A stretch of DNA of 38,155 nt from an uncultured Pelagibacteraceae bacterium (GTDB lineage: Bacteria; Pseudomonadota; Alphaproteobacteria; Pelagibacterales; Pelagibacteraceae): positions 1 through 38,155 of the forward strand of contig CACLNK010000004.1 in NCBI GenBank assembly GCA_902608305.1. The letters run 5' to 3'. The notes under the pieces were generated by a model. It did not search any database. It was not told the DNA's origin and saw nothing but the letters and a program-made list of their open reading frames with translations. Position 1 is the stretch's first letter; each line of letters begins with the position of its first letter. Positions 1 through 8,949 of the stretch are shown piece after piece. Position numbers and translations under genes: made by a program.

Positions 1-1202
1 AGATTAGTCAAGTGCCAAAGGAAATCCGTATTCTTGGTGAAGATTTAGTTATTTTCAAAACAAAAGAAAATAAAATTGGATTAGTTCATAAAAACTGTCC
101 TCACAGAAGAGCATCTTTAGTTTATGGAAAGATCGAAAAAAACGGCATTAGATGTTGCTACCATGGTTGGTTATTTTCTCCTAATGGCGAAATACTTGAA
201 ACACCTGGTGAGGATCCAGATTCAAAGTCAGCAGCTAAATTAAGAAAAACATTTAAGCTTGGAGCATATCCAGTAAAAGAATTTAATGGTTTAGTTTTTT
301 CATACATGGGTCCAATGAAAAAAATACCTGAGTTTCCTCACTATGATGCATTTGATATTCCTGAAATTACAAGAAGACCTTATCGTATAGATTATAAGTG
401 TAACTGGATTCAGGTACTAGATGCCATTATGGATCCTGTTCATACTTCATTTTTACATGGACAAAGTTCAGGAATACAATTTTCTAAAGGTTTTGCAGAA
501 ATAGGTGAATTAGAGTTTTTTGAAAGAGGAATTCAGTATCTTGGATGCAATACTCGACGTGTAGATGATTATGTTTGGGTTAGAGTTAATGAATTAATAT
601 TACCTAATTTTACTCAAGCCGGTTCAGCTTTTGCTGCCGATGGAACCAAGACTCGTTATTTTGGTCGTAGTTCATTTACTAGATGGGTTGTTCCAGTAGA
701 TGATAATAATAGTATTGCACTAGCATGGGGTAATTTTGGCGAAAGAGGCGACCCGATAGAGTTTAACACCAAAGAAGGATGTGAAAGAATTGAAGCTGGT
801 GAAATCATGAACAGAACTTGGGAAGAAAAACAAGAAACACCAGGGGACGCAGAAGCTGTTGAAGGAATGGGTTCTATCAGCGCTCATAAAGGAGAACATT
901 TAATGCCAACTGATTATGGAGTTATGGTTTACAGACGTCGTATTAGAAAATTAGTCAAAAGTTTAGGAGAAGGTAAAGAACCACCACAACCTCAACAAAA
1001 AAAAGGAGACATAGTAAGAACTAATGGACAAGATACAGTATTAAGAGCACCTAAAAGAAATATTGACGATCGTAAGTTCATAAAATCAATTGGATCAGCA
1101 GTTATGAAAATGCAATTTGAAGCAGAAAAAATGCCAATTAAAGACCGAGACAACCATATTATAAATAAATTATCCAACATGGAAAAGAACGGAGCATTTT
1201 GA
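1..1202 (+). CDS. Rieske non-heme iron oxygenase, alpha subunit (5' truncated by window edge)
   Basis: Catalytic subunit of a Rieske-type mono/dioxygenase that would hydroxylate or demethylate an aromatic or amine substrate using electrons from a separate reductase. Counting from the GTG at position 12, the [2Fe-2S] ligands are C29-P-H31 and C48-C-Y-H51. The mononuclear iron site shows D-P-V-H144-T-S-F-L-H149, the usual D/N-x2-H-x4-H pattern. The frame stays open to base 3, and relatives have a few dozen residues before the 'LGEDLV' strand, so the GTG is probably internal and the gene starts outside the window. The stop overlaps the next start. No reductase is visible here and the substrate is unknown. 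The layout resembles the phthalate/vanillate-type single-subunit oxygenases. Confidence 0.9.
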   Translation, partial: ISQVPKEIRILGEDLVIFKTKENKIGLVHKNCPHRRASLVYGKIEKNGIRCCYHGWLFSPNGEILETPGEDPDSKSAAKLRKTFKLGAYPVKEFNGLVFSYMGPMKKIPEFPHYDAFDIPEITRRPYRIDYKCNWIQVLDAIMDPVHTSFLHGQSSGIQFSKGFAEIGELEFFERGIQYLGCNTRRVDDYVWVRVNELILPNFTQAGSAFAADGTKTRYFGRSSFTRWVVPVDDNNSIALAWGNFGERGDPIEFNTKEGCERIEAGEIMNRTWEEKQETPGDAEAVEGMGSISAHKGEHLMPTDYGVMVYRRRIRKLVKSLGEGKEPPQPQQKKGDIVRTNGQDTVLRAPKRNIDDRKFIKSIGSAVMKMQFEAEKMPIKDRDNHIINKLSNMEKNGAF

Positions 1203-2227
1203 AAAATAGTAAAAAAATTAAAATACATGTTAAAAACAACCATTGGGCACCTGGATCTTTTCCAACTGACGAGGAGGGAGAAAAAAATTTTACAATAACA
1301 AAAGATGATTTTGATAAAGCACTTGAAAAATTTCCCGAAGTTAAAGAAAAAATAGAAATTTTTATTGATTGGGATGAAGAAAATTTTAATTCATCAATGG
1401 CAAATTCAGATATTTTACTTACTTGGAATTTTCCGACTTCTAATATTAAAAAAATTGCTCCAAACTTAAAATGGATTCATTGTGTTTCAGCTGGGGTTGA
1501 GCATTTACTTCCTTTAGACTGGATGTTTGATGGTTTAGTATTAACCAATAGTAGTGGAGTACATTCAAAAAAAGCAGGGGAATATGGTTTAATGAGCGTT
1601 TTAATGCTTCAAAACCACATGACAAAAATTATTACAAATCAAAAAAATAAAAAATTTTTATCTTTATTCAGCAATCCAATAGCTGGAAAAACAATTGTTG
1701 TAGTTGGCACAGGTTCTCTTGGATCTTCAATGATAAAACTTGTTGCTTCACTTGGAGCAAATATTATTGGTGTAAATAGAAAAGGAAGGATGGTTGAGGG
1801 TTGTTCAAAGGTTGTCACAACAGACAAAATTGATAGTGTTTTGCCTGAGGCAGATATTTTGTACCTTGCTCTTCCAGAGACCTCAGAAACTAAAAATCTA
1901 ATTAATCGTAAGCGATTAGATTTACTTAAACCTTCTTGTGGAATTGTTAATATTGGTCGTCAATCAGCAATGGACTATGAAACATTATGTGAAAAACTAA
2001 ATAAAGGTGAATTAGCTGGAGCAATACTTGATGTCTTTACACATGAACCAATAGAAAGCAATTCAAAACTTTGGAATACGCCAAACCTCGTAATTACTCC
2101 CCATGTGTCTTCTGATGATCATGGAAGTTATGTAAAAATGACACTTGATTTATTTGTCAAAAATTTAAAGCTTTTTATTTCAAATAAAGAACTTGTTAAT
2201 AAAATTGATAAAAATTTAGGTTATTAA
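1199..2227 (+). CDS. D-isomer-specific 2-hydroxyacid dehydrogenase family protein
   Basis: NAD(P)-dependent oxidoreductase of the D-2-hydroxyacid dehydrogenase family (342 aa, normal length), cytosolic. The Rossmann motif G170-x-G172-x2-G175 opens the cofactor domain. The catalytic triad is visible: R254 in N-I-G-R, E283 in H-E-P-I and H302 in T-P-H-V-S. The start is a TTG whose last two bases lie inside the TGA stop of the Rieske gene; no in-frame ATG fits the N-terminus, so translational coupling is likely. Together the two genes could oxygenate a compound and then reduce or oxidise a resulting 2-oxo or 2-hydroxy acid. The substrate cannot be read from the sequence. Confidence 0.88.
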   Translation: MKNSKKIKIHVKNNHWAPGSFPTDEEGEKNFTITKDDFDKALEKFPEVKEKIEIFIDWDEENFNSSMANSDILLTWNFPTSNIKKIAPNLKWIHCVSAGVEHLLPLDWMFDGLVLTNSSGVHSKKAGEYGLMSVLMLQNHMTKIITNQKNKKFLSLFSNPIAGKTIVVVGTGSLGSSMIKLVASLGANIIGVNRKGRMVEGCSKVVTTDKIDSVLPEADILYLALPETSETKNLINRKRLDLLKPSCGIVNIGRQSAMDYETLCEKLNKGELAGAILDVFTHEPIESNSKLWNTPNLVITPHVSSDDHGSYVKMTLDLFVKNLKLFISNKELVNKIDKNLGY

Positions 2228-2232
2228 AATTT

Positions 2233-3204
2233 TTAACGTTTGTATTCAACGAATTTTTTTAAAGAGTTGTTTAAAAATTTTTCATAAATAACACCCTTAT
2301 TTTTAAATTTAAGTTGTCCATTTAAAAAAGACCAGTTCATTTTAAAATCGTAAGAAGGTTCAAAGAAAAAAGGAATAGACATTCTTTTTGTTTTATTCCA
2401 GAGAACTCTGTGATTAGTTGCTTTAAATTTATTTCTACTTAAAAATTGAAGAGCCAAACCTGTATTTACTATTAATGCATTTTTATTAAATGGTATGTCA
2501 TACCATTTTTTATTTTTTCTATTTTGAACTTGTAAGCCACCTTTTTTATCTTGGTATAAAATGGTGAAAATTCCACTATCTACATGAGTTTCACACCCCA
2601 AAGCAACGCCATCTTGTTTAGATATTTCCACAGGTTTTGATTGGTTAGGATAATAATTAAACCTTAAAGTACTTAATGTTTTAATTCTAGAAAAAGCAAG
2701 TTTGGAATTATTTATATCTTTGTCATAAAGTTTAATAATACTTTTAAACAAATTTTCTCCCAAGGTAAAAATTTCATCAAAATATTTTGATAATATTTTA
2801 ATTGATTTTTTATCAAAAGATTTGTTTAGATTTAAATATTCAATGTATTGTTTTTTTTTAGTAGTGGCATATTTTTTTGTTATTTTTAAATCACCAATAT
2901 CCAAACCTTCTTTTCCATTAACATCATTTGGAAAATAGCCTCTGTAAATATTTTTATTTTTATTGTTCCACTTTTTAGGAGATAATTTTTTTTTATTTCT
3001 TTCTGACGAATTAAAAAACTTGTTACCTACATTACAAATATTTTGTATTTTATTCCGGCTTATACCGTGACCAGTAACTTGAAAAAAACCTATATCAATA
3101 CAAGCTTTTTTAATTTTATTTATAACAGTAATTGAGTTTGGGTTTTCATAACCATTTTTTACTATTGAAGAAATATTTATTGTAGGAATTATATTTTTTT
3201 TCAT
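2233..3204 (-). CDS. Fe(II)/2-oxoglutarate oxygenase, isopenicillin N synthase-like
   Basis: A 323-residue member of the 2OG-Fe(II) oxygenase superfamily of isopenicillin N synthase type. The N-terminal DIOX_N-like part contains the typical D-I-G-F-F-Q-V-T-G-H-G segment near residue 40. The double-stranded beta-helix core carries the iron ligands H207-x-D209 and H265 and the 2OG carboxylate-binding R274-x-S276. R-F-N-Y-Y-P is also typical of the family. It starts one base after the stop of the upstream DMT transporter gene, so the two are probably co-transcribed. It converges on the hydroxyacid dehydrogenase gene with only 5 bases between stops. The protein is very Lys/Asn-rich. The substrate is unknown. 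Confidence 0.88.
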   Translation of the reverse strand: MKKNIIPTINISSIVKNGYENPNSITVINKIKKACIDIGFFQVTGHGISRNKIQNICNVGNKFFNSSERNKKKLSPKKWNNKNKNIYRGYFPNDVNGKEGLDIGDLKITKKYATTKKKQYIEYLNLNKSFDKKSIKILSKYFDEIFTLGENLFKSIIKLYDKDINNSKLAFSRIKTLSTLRFNYYPNQSKPVEISKQDGVALGCETHVDSGIFTILYQDKKGGLQVQNRKNKKWYDIPFNKNALIVNTGLALQFLSRNKFKATNHRVLWNKTKRMSIPFFFEPSYDFKMNWSFLNGQLKFKNKGVIYEKFLNNSLKKFVEYKR

Positions 3205-4155
3205 TTATCTTAATGGCTTTTCAATAGTAATTGATTGATCCTGAGCTTTTTCTCTCATAAAAATATAAATTCCACTAGATACAATTATTAATATTCCAAT
3301 AACTGTATTTAAGCGTGGTATTTCATCAAAATATATCCAACCTATTAAGAGCGACCATAATAATATTGAATATTCAAAAGGTGATACCACTGCAGGAGAT
3401 GCTACTCTATAAGCTGTAAACAAAAGAAGAAAAGCAACAGAAGCTGTCAATCCAGTTGCAACCATAAATAAAATACTAGATTCTAAATCTACAAACCACT
3501 CTCTAAAGATAAATTGGGAAGCAGGATGGTCTGTGGTATTATATTGGCCATCTCCAATTATAAAATAAAAAATAGTACTAAAAATTATTGCTCCAAAATA
3601 AAAAGTAAATGTTTGAGTATAAACACTATCTTTGTTAGAGGTTTTTTTAATAATTATCATTGATAAGGAATAACAGAACGCACAAAAAATAGGCAACAAA
3701 CTTAAATAGTTAAAATTACTAAAATCAGGGTCTAATGTTATATATACTCCAACAAAGCCGACAACTACTGCAGACCATCTTCTTATTCCTATTTCTTCTT
3801 TTAAAAAAAAATGTGCAAATACTGTAATTAAAAAAGGAGTAACAAAGAATAAAGCTGTAGCAAATCCTAAAGGTAATACAGTTAATGAAATATAAAAAGA
3901 GCTAAATCCAAAAAAGAAAAGAATTACACGACAAAAAGTTAAGAGTGGATATTGAGTTTTAAATACTATTGGTTTTTTTGTAAGTTTTAAAAATACTAAA
4001 ATAAGTAAAAAACTTACTACAGTTCTTATCAAATAAACTTCATAAAGTGATACAAAAGTAAAGATGTGTTTCATAATCCCGTCCTGCACTGAAAAAACTA
4101 TCATTGCCAGTAATATGAGAATTATTCCTTTGGGATTATTATTTTTACTAGACAT
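3205..4155 (-). CDS. DMT-superfamily (EamA-type) permease
   Basis: An inner-membrane transporter of 316 residues with about ten hydrophobic helices arranged as two EamA repeats. The first repeat begins at 'GIILILLAMIVFSVQDG'; the second begins near residue 150 with a short charged linker I-I-K-K-T between halves. Family members export or import small metabolites such as amino acids and nucleobases; the substrate is not predictable. It is directly followed by the 2OG oxygenase gene with no spacer, suggesting it moves that enzyme's substrate or product. It diverges from the ureohydrolase gene across about 60 bases that must hold both promoters. Confidence 0.88.
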   Translation of the reverse strand: MSSKNNNPKGIILILLAMIVFSVQDGIMKHIFTFVSLYEVYLIRTVVSFLLILVFLKLTKKPIVFKTQYPLLTFCRVILFFFGFSSFYISLTVLPLGFATALFFVTPFLITVFAHFFLKEEIGIRRWSAVVVGFVGVYITLDPDFSNFNYLSLLPIFCAFCYSLSMIIIKKTSNKDSVYTQTFTFYFGAIIFSTIFYFIIGDGQYNTTDHPASQFIFREWFVDLESSILFMVATGLTASVAFLLLFTAYRVASPAVVSPFEYSILLWSLLIGWIYFDEIPRLNTVIGILIIVSSGIYIFMREKAQDQSITIEKPLR

Positions 4156-4217
4156 TCGCCCCTATATCATAGAATTTTTCTTCTTTATATTTTTATTAAT
4201 TGTGTAATATTAAATTC

Positions 4218-5204
4218 ATGATTTCAGAAGAAGACAAGATAATGATGGAAACCCTTTATTGGTGGGGTATACCAACTTTGTTTAGATGCAAAAATGATCC
4301 TGATCCAAAAAACTGTGATATTGCTTTAGTAGGGGTGCCTCATAGTACCGGCAATGGTACAACAGAAAGAGATCAACATTTAGGACCAAGAGCTGTAAGA
4401 AATATTTCAGCCATGTTAAGAAGATCTCATCTTCAATATGGTATTGACCCATGGAAGCAAAATAAAATTCATGATTTAGGAGATGTTCCTTTTCCAGAAG
4501 CTAATGATAACGAAAAATGTATTGAAAGAATTTCCAGTTTTTATGATCATATTGAAAAAGCTGAAAAGCCAGTTGTATCCATTGGAGGTGATCATTCAAT
4601 AACTGGAGGAATATTACAAAGTTTAGCAAAAAAAAATTCAAAACTAACTAAAGGTAAAAAAATTAGCATGGTTCATTTTGATGCACATACAGACTGTTAT
4701 GAAAAATTAGATCATTTTTTGGGTGCCAAAAAATCTGCTGCACATTGGGCATCATACTTAGTAAAACAAGGAAACGTTGACCCAGCAACAAGTACACAAA
4801 TTGGTATAAGAGGAAATCCTAGAACATTGGATTGGTTGCAGGCCAGTTATGACATTGGTTATCAAGTTATAACTATGGAAGAATATAATAAACTTGGTCA
4901 TGAAAAATGCTCTAAGATGATTTTAGATAGACTAGGAGATAATCCAATTTACATTACTTTTGATTTAGATTGTTTAGATGCAACAGTTGCCCCAGGAGTA
5001 GCAAATATAGAATCAGCTTTTAGAGGATTTAATATGGATGAAGCAAGAAAACTTATTCAAAGTCTTAAAGGTAAAAATGTAATTGGTGGAGATGTTGCGT
5101 GCTTAATGCCTACAAAAGATAATCCAAATCAAATTACATCAATGGTAGCTTCTGCTGTAATGTTTGAAATAATTTGTTTAATAAGTCTTAATTTAAATAA
5201 ATGA
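4218..5204 (+). CDS. Ureohydrolase (agmatinase/arginase family)
   Basis: Mn-dependent hydrolase of the arginase/agmatinase/formiminoglutamase family, about 328 residues. Metal ligands are all visible (numbered from the ATG at 4218): H126 in G-G-D-H-S, D155-A-H157-T-D159, and D249-x-D251. These normally bind two Mn ions that activate water to split a guanidine or amidine group. The loop after D251 departs from the family: the usual D-P and A-P-G-T-G-T-P-E are replaced by D-A-T-V-A-P-G-V-A-N-I-E, so the substrate may be a less common guanidino compound. An upstream in-frame TTG at 4200 and a double ATG at 4242/4245 are alternative starts; the ATG at 4245 gives the N-terminus M-E-T-L-Y-W-W-G. 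The stop overlaps the next start (ATGA). Confidence 0.85.
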   Translation: MISEEDKIMMETLYWWGIPTLFRCKNDPDPKNCDIALVGVPHSTGNGTTERDQHLGPRAVRNISAMLRRSHLQYGIDPWKQNKIHDLGDVPFPEANDNEKCIERISSFYDHIEKAEKPVVSIGGDHSITGGILQSLAKKNSKLTKGKKISMVHFDAHTDCYEKLDHFLGAKKSAAHWASYLVKQGNVDPATSTQIGIRGNPRTLDWLQASYDIGYQVITMEEYNKLGHEKCSKMILDRLGDNPIYITFDLDCLDATVAPGVANIESAFRGFNMDEARKLIQSLKGKNVIGGDVACLMPTKDNPNQITSMVASAVMFEIICLISLNLNK

Positions 5205-6565
5205 TTAAAAAATTTTTAGGGATTGTGGTTCTGGGTTTGTTGTGGTGCAGTTTTAGCAATGCTGAAGAAATGAACTTATGGAAAAAAGCATTCAAATTGC
5301 CGGCAGATATAATGCAAGGATATAAAAACTCATGGGGATTTTGTTGTAACTTTGATCCAGAAACTAAACTTACGCCAGATTATGCATTTAAATTTGTAAA
5401 TAAATCAGATGGTCATCCAGTTAGATTGGGAGAACAATCAGTTCGATTTGAACTTAGAAGAGGAGATTGTGGGGTAAGTTCTAGTGGATACGATGATTGT
5501 GCAATTAAAGATCCTGAAACAGGAATGACTTCTGAGAGACATGAAATTTCATTAAAGTCTAAAGCGTCTCAATTTAAAAAAAATACTTGGAACACATATT
5601 CTATTTATATCCCAGATGATTTTCCAATTAATCATTTTTACGAACATATTACCATGGGACAGTTTCATGGTGATGGAGATCACGCTGTTGCTTTTAATTG
5701 GAATATTGAGGGTGGTGGTTATCAAATGCAAAGAAGAACAGGCTGCCATCTAAAAAAACATATAAAAAAAAATATTCAAACTGGTTGTAGTGTGAAGATG
5801 CCAGAAAACAATCGTGAAGAATTAATTTCGCCGCAAGATCTTCTTGGCAAATGGCATGATATTGTTTTTAACGTTCAATGGTCAAAAAAACAAAAAAAAG
5901 GTTATTTAAAACAATGGATAAATGGTAAACTTGTATATCATTACAAAGGGAGCACAGATACACCTAAAGAAACAACACAATTTCAAGTTGGTATTTATAG
6001 AGGTCCGGTTCCTGAAACTCCAAAAGATTCAACGCACGTTGTCTATTATGACGAGATACGTTTTTCAAAAACAGGTTGTAAAGACTTAAATTTAAATAAC
6101 TTAGGATATTCCTGTGAAAAATTAGAGATACAAAAAATTGCAAGCATAGATCATATTCCTGGTGAAATAGAAATTGAAATCGAGTCTCTTTCTACTATGG
6201 ATGGAAAATATAAATTAGTTTGGCTTTGGATAGATAAAACAATGGATGATAAAGAAATAAGAAAATCATTTGTCATAGGAGACGAAGTAACAATAAAAGA
6301 TGGTAAAATAAAATTTGATAAAATGAATAATAGTAAAGTGATCAGCGACAAATATCGAGAAAAAGTTTCATTTGTTAATCTTGGAGATAAATTTACGATT
6401 AAAGGCAATCTGGATTTGGATAGCTCTGGTTCACCAAAAGTAACGATAAGTGGTAGCACAATTAAAAATGAAAAAGGTCTTTATGTAGCTGAAGGGCTTT
6501 GGGATACAGATAACAAAAAAAAGAAAAAAGAATACATTGGAATATTTTTGAAACCATTAAATTAA
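5201..6565 (+). CDS. Exported polysaccharide lyase-like protein (heparin-lyase fold) with extra C-terminal domain
   Basis: A 454-residue secreted or periplasmic protein. A Sec signal peptide is clear: K-K, then a hydrophobic core, ending S-N-A before E22-E. Residues about 30-310 look like the beta-jelly-roll 'polysaccharide lyase' family related to heparin lyase I/PL20: an S-E-R-H-E-I-S strand, W-N-T-Y-S-I-Y-I-P, F-H-G-D-G, the W-H-D-I-V-F-N-V-Q-W strand and a G-I-Y-R-G segment, with several Cys likely in disulfides. Residues about 320-454 form a second, Lys/Asp-rich beta-type domain that I do not recognise. It overlaps the ureohydrolase stop by 4 bases and lies 3 bases before the PhyH gene, so the three form an operon. 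Lyase activity is an inference from fold. Confidence 0.7.
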   Translation: MIKKFLGIVVLGLLWCSFSNAEEMNLWKKAFKLPADIMQGYKNSWGFCCNFDPETKLTPDYAFKFVNKSDGHPVRLGEQSVRFELRRGDCGVSSSGYDDCAIKDPETGMTSERHEISLKSKASQFKKNTWNTYSIYIPDDFPINHFYEHITMGQFHGDGDHAVAFNWNIEGGGYQMQRRTGCHLKKHIKKNIQTGCSVKMPENNREELISPQDLLGKWHDIVFNVQWSKKQKKGYLKQWINGKLVYHYKGSTDTPKETTQFQVGIYRGPVPETPKDSTHVVYYDEIRFSKTGCKDLNLNNLGYSCEKLEIQKIASIDHIPGEIEIEIESLSTMDGKYKLVWLWIDKTMDDKEIRKSFVIGDEVTIKDGKIKFDKMNNSKVISDKYREKVSFVNLGDKFTIKGNLDLDSSGSPKVTISGSTIKNEKGLYVAEGLWDTDNKKKKKEYIGIFLKPLN

Positions 6566-6568
6566 TAG

Positions 6569-7339
6569 ATGAAACTCAATGAAAACCAACTTAAAGAAAT
6601 CAACGAAAATGGATATATTATTTTACCAGACCGGTTCTCCAGAGAAGAAGTAAACAATCTTCGTAAAGAAATGAAAACAGTTTTTAATGAAAAGACTGAA
6701 GCTAATGTAGTTGAAAAGTCTTCTGGTGAAGTTCGTACTGCTATGGGTTTGCATCTTCGGAACAAGGTTTTTGATGATCTAACACGACACCCAAAATTTT
6801 TTGAACCCGCGTGTCAGATACGTGGTGATAATCTTTATATTCAACAAACAAAAATTAATGTCAAAGCAGCCTTTACTGGTGAAGTTTGGCAATGGCATTA
6901 TGATTTTGCAACTCATTCCGGAGAAGATGGAGTGCCAAAACCATTAGCATTAAATCTACATGTGTTTCTTGACGATGTTACTGAATTTAATGGTCCACTT
7001 TTCTTCATTCCTAAATCTCATAAATATGGTTCTGCACCATCAAAACTAGATACAGTCACTACGAATTATCCCTTATGGGTTGTCGATCAGCAGACCGTCA
7101 AAGCTCTTGTAAAAGAAAATGGAATTGTATCGGTTCATGGAAAAGCAGGTGCGGCTGTAATTTTTGTAGATAATTTAGTACATGGTTCAGCGCAGAATAT
7201 GTCACCAATGGACAGGGCAATTTTTTCAGTTATTCTTAATCCGTGTGATAATGCTCAAACTAAATTTGCTCGACCAGATTATAAACATGGACGAAATTTT
7301 AAACCTATTGAACCTTCATCTAATAATAGTTTAAAATAA
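6569..7339 (+). CDS. Phytanoyl-CoA/ectoine hydroxylase-type 2OG dioxygenase
   Basis: A 256-residue Fe(II)/2OG dioxygenase of the PhyH family. Iron ligands H110-x-D112 (in W-H-Y-D-F) and H205 (in L-V-H-G-S-A-Q-N) are present, and R216 follows at the place of the 2OG-binding Arg. The stretch I-Q-Q-T-K-I-N-V-K and the N-G-P-L-F-F-I-P-K-S-H-K strand resemble ectoine hydroxylase more than phytanoyl-CoA hydroxylase, but no ectoine genes are near. PhnY, the hydroxylase partner of PhnZ in aminoethylphosphonate breakdown, belongs to the same family, and a PhnZ-like gene lies close by on the other strand. It is last in the ureohydrolase operon and converges on the GMC gene. Confidence 0.85.
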   Translation: MKLNENQLKEINENGYIILPDRFSREEVNNLRKEMKTVFNEKTEANVVEKSSGEVRTAMGLHLRNKVFDDLTRHPKFFEPACQIRGDNLYIQQTKINVKAAFTGEVWQWHYDFATHSGEDGVPKPLALNLHVFLDDVTEFNGPLFFIPKSHKYGSAPSKLDTVTTNYPLWVVDQQTVKALVKENGIVSVHGKAGAAVIFVDNLVHGSAQNMSPMDRAIFSVILNPCDNAQTKFARPDYKHGRNFKPIEPSSNNSLK

Positions 7340-7340
7340 A

Positions 7341-7377
7341 ATAAAATAATATGAGCAAGGAATTAAATATTATTTAT
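7341..7377. terminator. Possible bidirectional AT hairpin between convergent genes
   Basis: A stem of ATAAAATAATAT (7341-7352) with ATATTATTTAT (7367-7377) pairs over about nine bases around a 14-base loop. It sits where the PhyH and GMC transcripts meet; the GMC stop codon lies in the loop. It is AU-only and therefore weak. Confidence 0.3.
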
Positions 7378-8949
7378 TATTAAATCACATGCTTTTTCAG
7401 CAATCATAAGAGTAGGGGCATTTAAATTTGCGCTAGGTATTTCAGGCATCACAGAAGCATCCACAACTCTTAAATTTTGTATTCCTTTAACTTTTAAATT
7501 TTCATCAACTACAGCCATATTATCTATACCCATTTTACAGGTTCCACATGGATGGTAAGCGGTTTCTGCATTAGATCTAATATATTCGTTTAGTTCATCA
7601 TCGCTTTGTTTGTCAGATCCTGGACCAACTTCTTTTCCAGAATGTTTTGCTAATGAAGGTTGAGATAATATTTTTCTTGCAACATGAATACATTCTCTTG
7701 TTTGTTTTAAATCATCTTCATCTTCTAAGTAATTAAATAATATTTTAGGATAATCATATGGATCTGATGAATTAAGAGTAACAGATCCCCTGCTTTTTGG
7801 ATGGTTTGGACTTGCGTGCAATTGATAACCATGTGAACTTGGATCAACTAAACCATGATCAATAACAAATGATGGAAAAAAATGAAACTGAATGTTTGCT
7901 GTCTCACGTTCAGGTGAGGACTTTGCAAAGCCTCCTGCTTCTAAATATGATTGTGAACAAGGACCAGATTTAGATAAAAACCATTGAGTACCAGCAAGTA
8001 CTTTTGGAATTAATTTTGTGTAGGTGTAAAGAGTATCAGGAGTTTTGCATTCCTGCTGAATATAAGTTTCCAAATGATCTTGAAGATTTTTTCCAACACC
8101 TTTTAGATCATGAACAACATTTATTCCTTTTTCTTGCAAATGATTTGCATCTCCAACTCCTGAAAGCATCAATAATTGTGGTGAATTAATTGAACCTCCG
8201 CTTAATACTAATTCTTTCTCAGCATAAAATTTTTCAATCTTACCTTTAATTTTTACTTCAATACCAATAGCTTTTTTTCCATCAAAAATAATTTTTTCTA
8301 CAAATGAATTTGAAAAAACACTTAAATTTTTTCTATTTTTTACAGGATTTAAATAATACTTGGATACGCTTGCTCTTTCACCATTGTGAATTGTTGTGTC
8401 AAACATTCCAAACCCTTCTTGATATTCTCCATTCATGTCTGGATTAATTTTATATCCAGACTCAGATGCAGAACCTAAAAAAGCTTTAAATAACGGATTG
8501 TCATTTTTTGATTGATTAACTGGAAGTAATCCAAAGGAGCCTCTATATTGGTTTTCTCCTCCAGACCAGTTCTCAATTTTTTTAAAATAGGGAAGAATTT
8601 TTTCATATGACCAAGATTTTAATCCAAAGCTTTCCCATCTTTCGTAGTCATTTCTGTTTCCTCTTACAAAAACCATTCCGTTATGAGACGAGCATCCTCC
8701 AATCATTTTTCCTCTTGGACAAAATAATCTTCTATTATTTAAATGGGGCTCTGGCTCAGAATAATATTTCCAATTATACTTTGGATCATGCATTGTATAC
8801 AGTAAGGCAAGTGGCATTTTAACTTTCCAAATATCGCTAGAGTTACCAGCCTCAATCACAGCAATTTTATTATTTTGATCCTCTGATAATCTATTTGCAA
8901 GTACACAGCCAGCAGAACCAGCTCCAATAATTATATAATCAAATTTCAT
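7363..8949 (-). CDS. GMC-family FAD oxidoreductase (choline dehydrogenase-like)
   Basis: A 528-residue flavoprotein of the glucose-methanol-choline family that oxidises a primary alcohol to aldehyde or acid. The N-terminal FAD motif is G-A-G-S-A-G-C-V-L-A-N-R-L-S, with the family signature G-G-C-S-S-H-N-G-M near residue 85. The catalytic pair is H466 (Y-H-P-C-G-T-C-K-M-G) and N510 near the C-terminus, the same pair type as in choline oxidases and dehydrogenases. The start overlaps the stop of the HD-domain gene by 4 bases, so it is the third gene of a TauD-HD-GMC transcript. A choline-like alcohol would fit that neighbourhood, but the specificity is not proven. Confidence 0.92.
   Translation of the reverse strand: MKFDYIIIGAGSAGCVLANRLSEDQNNKIAVIEAGNSSDIWKVKMPLALLYTMHDPKYNWKYYSEPEPHLNNRRLFCPRGKMIGGCSSHNGMVFVRGNRNDYERWESFGLKSWSYEKILPYFKKIENWSGGENQYRGSFGLLPVNQSKNDNPLFKAFLGSASESGYKINPDMNGEYQEGFGMFDTTIHNGERASVSKYYLNPVKNRKNLSVFSNSFVEKIIFDGKKAIGIEVKIKGKIEKFYAEKELVLSGGSINSPQLLMLSGVGDANHLQEKGINVVHDLKGVGKNLQDHLETYIQQECKTPDTLYTYTKLIPKVLAGTQWFLSKSGPCSQSYLEAGGFAKSSPERETANIQFHFFPSFVIDHGLVDPSSHGYQLHASPNHPKSRGSVTLNSSDPYDYPKILFNYLEDEDDLKQTRECIHVARKILSQPSLAKHSGKEVGPGSDKQSDDELNEYIRSNAETAYHPCGTCKMGIDNMAVVDENLKVKGIQNLRVVDASVMPEIPSANLNAPTLMIAEKACDLIINNI

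Noticed and set aside
12..14. GTG at 12 as the true start of the Rieske gene
   Set aside because: The frame is open to the window edge and the family has more N-terminal sequence, so the gene is more likely cut.
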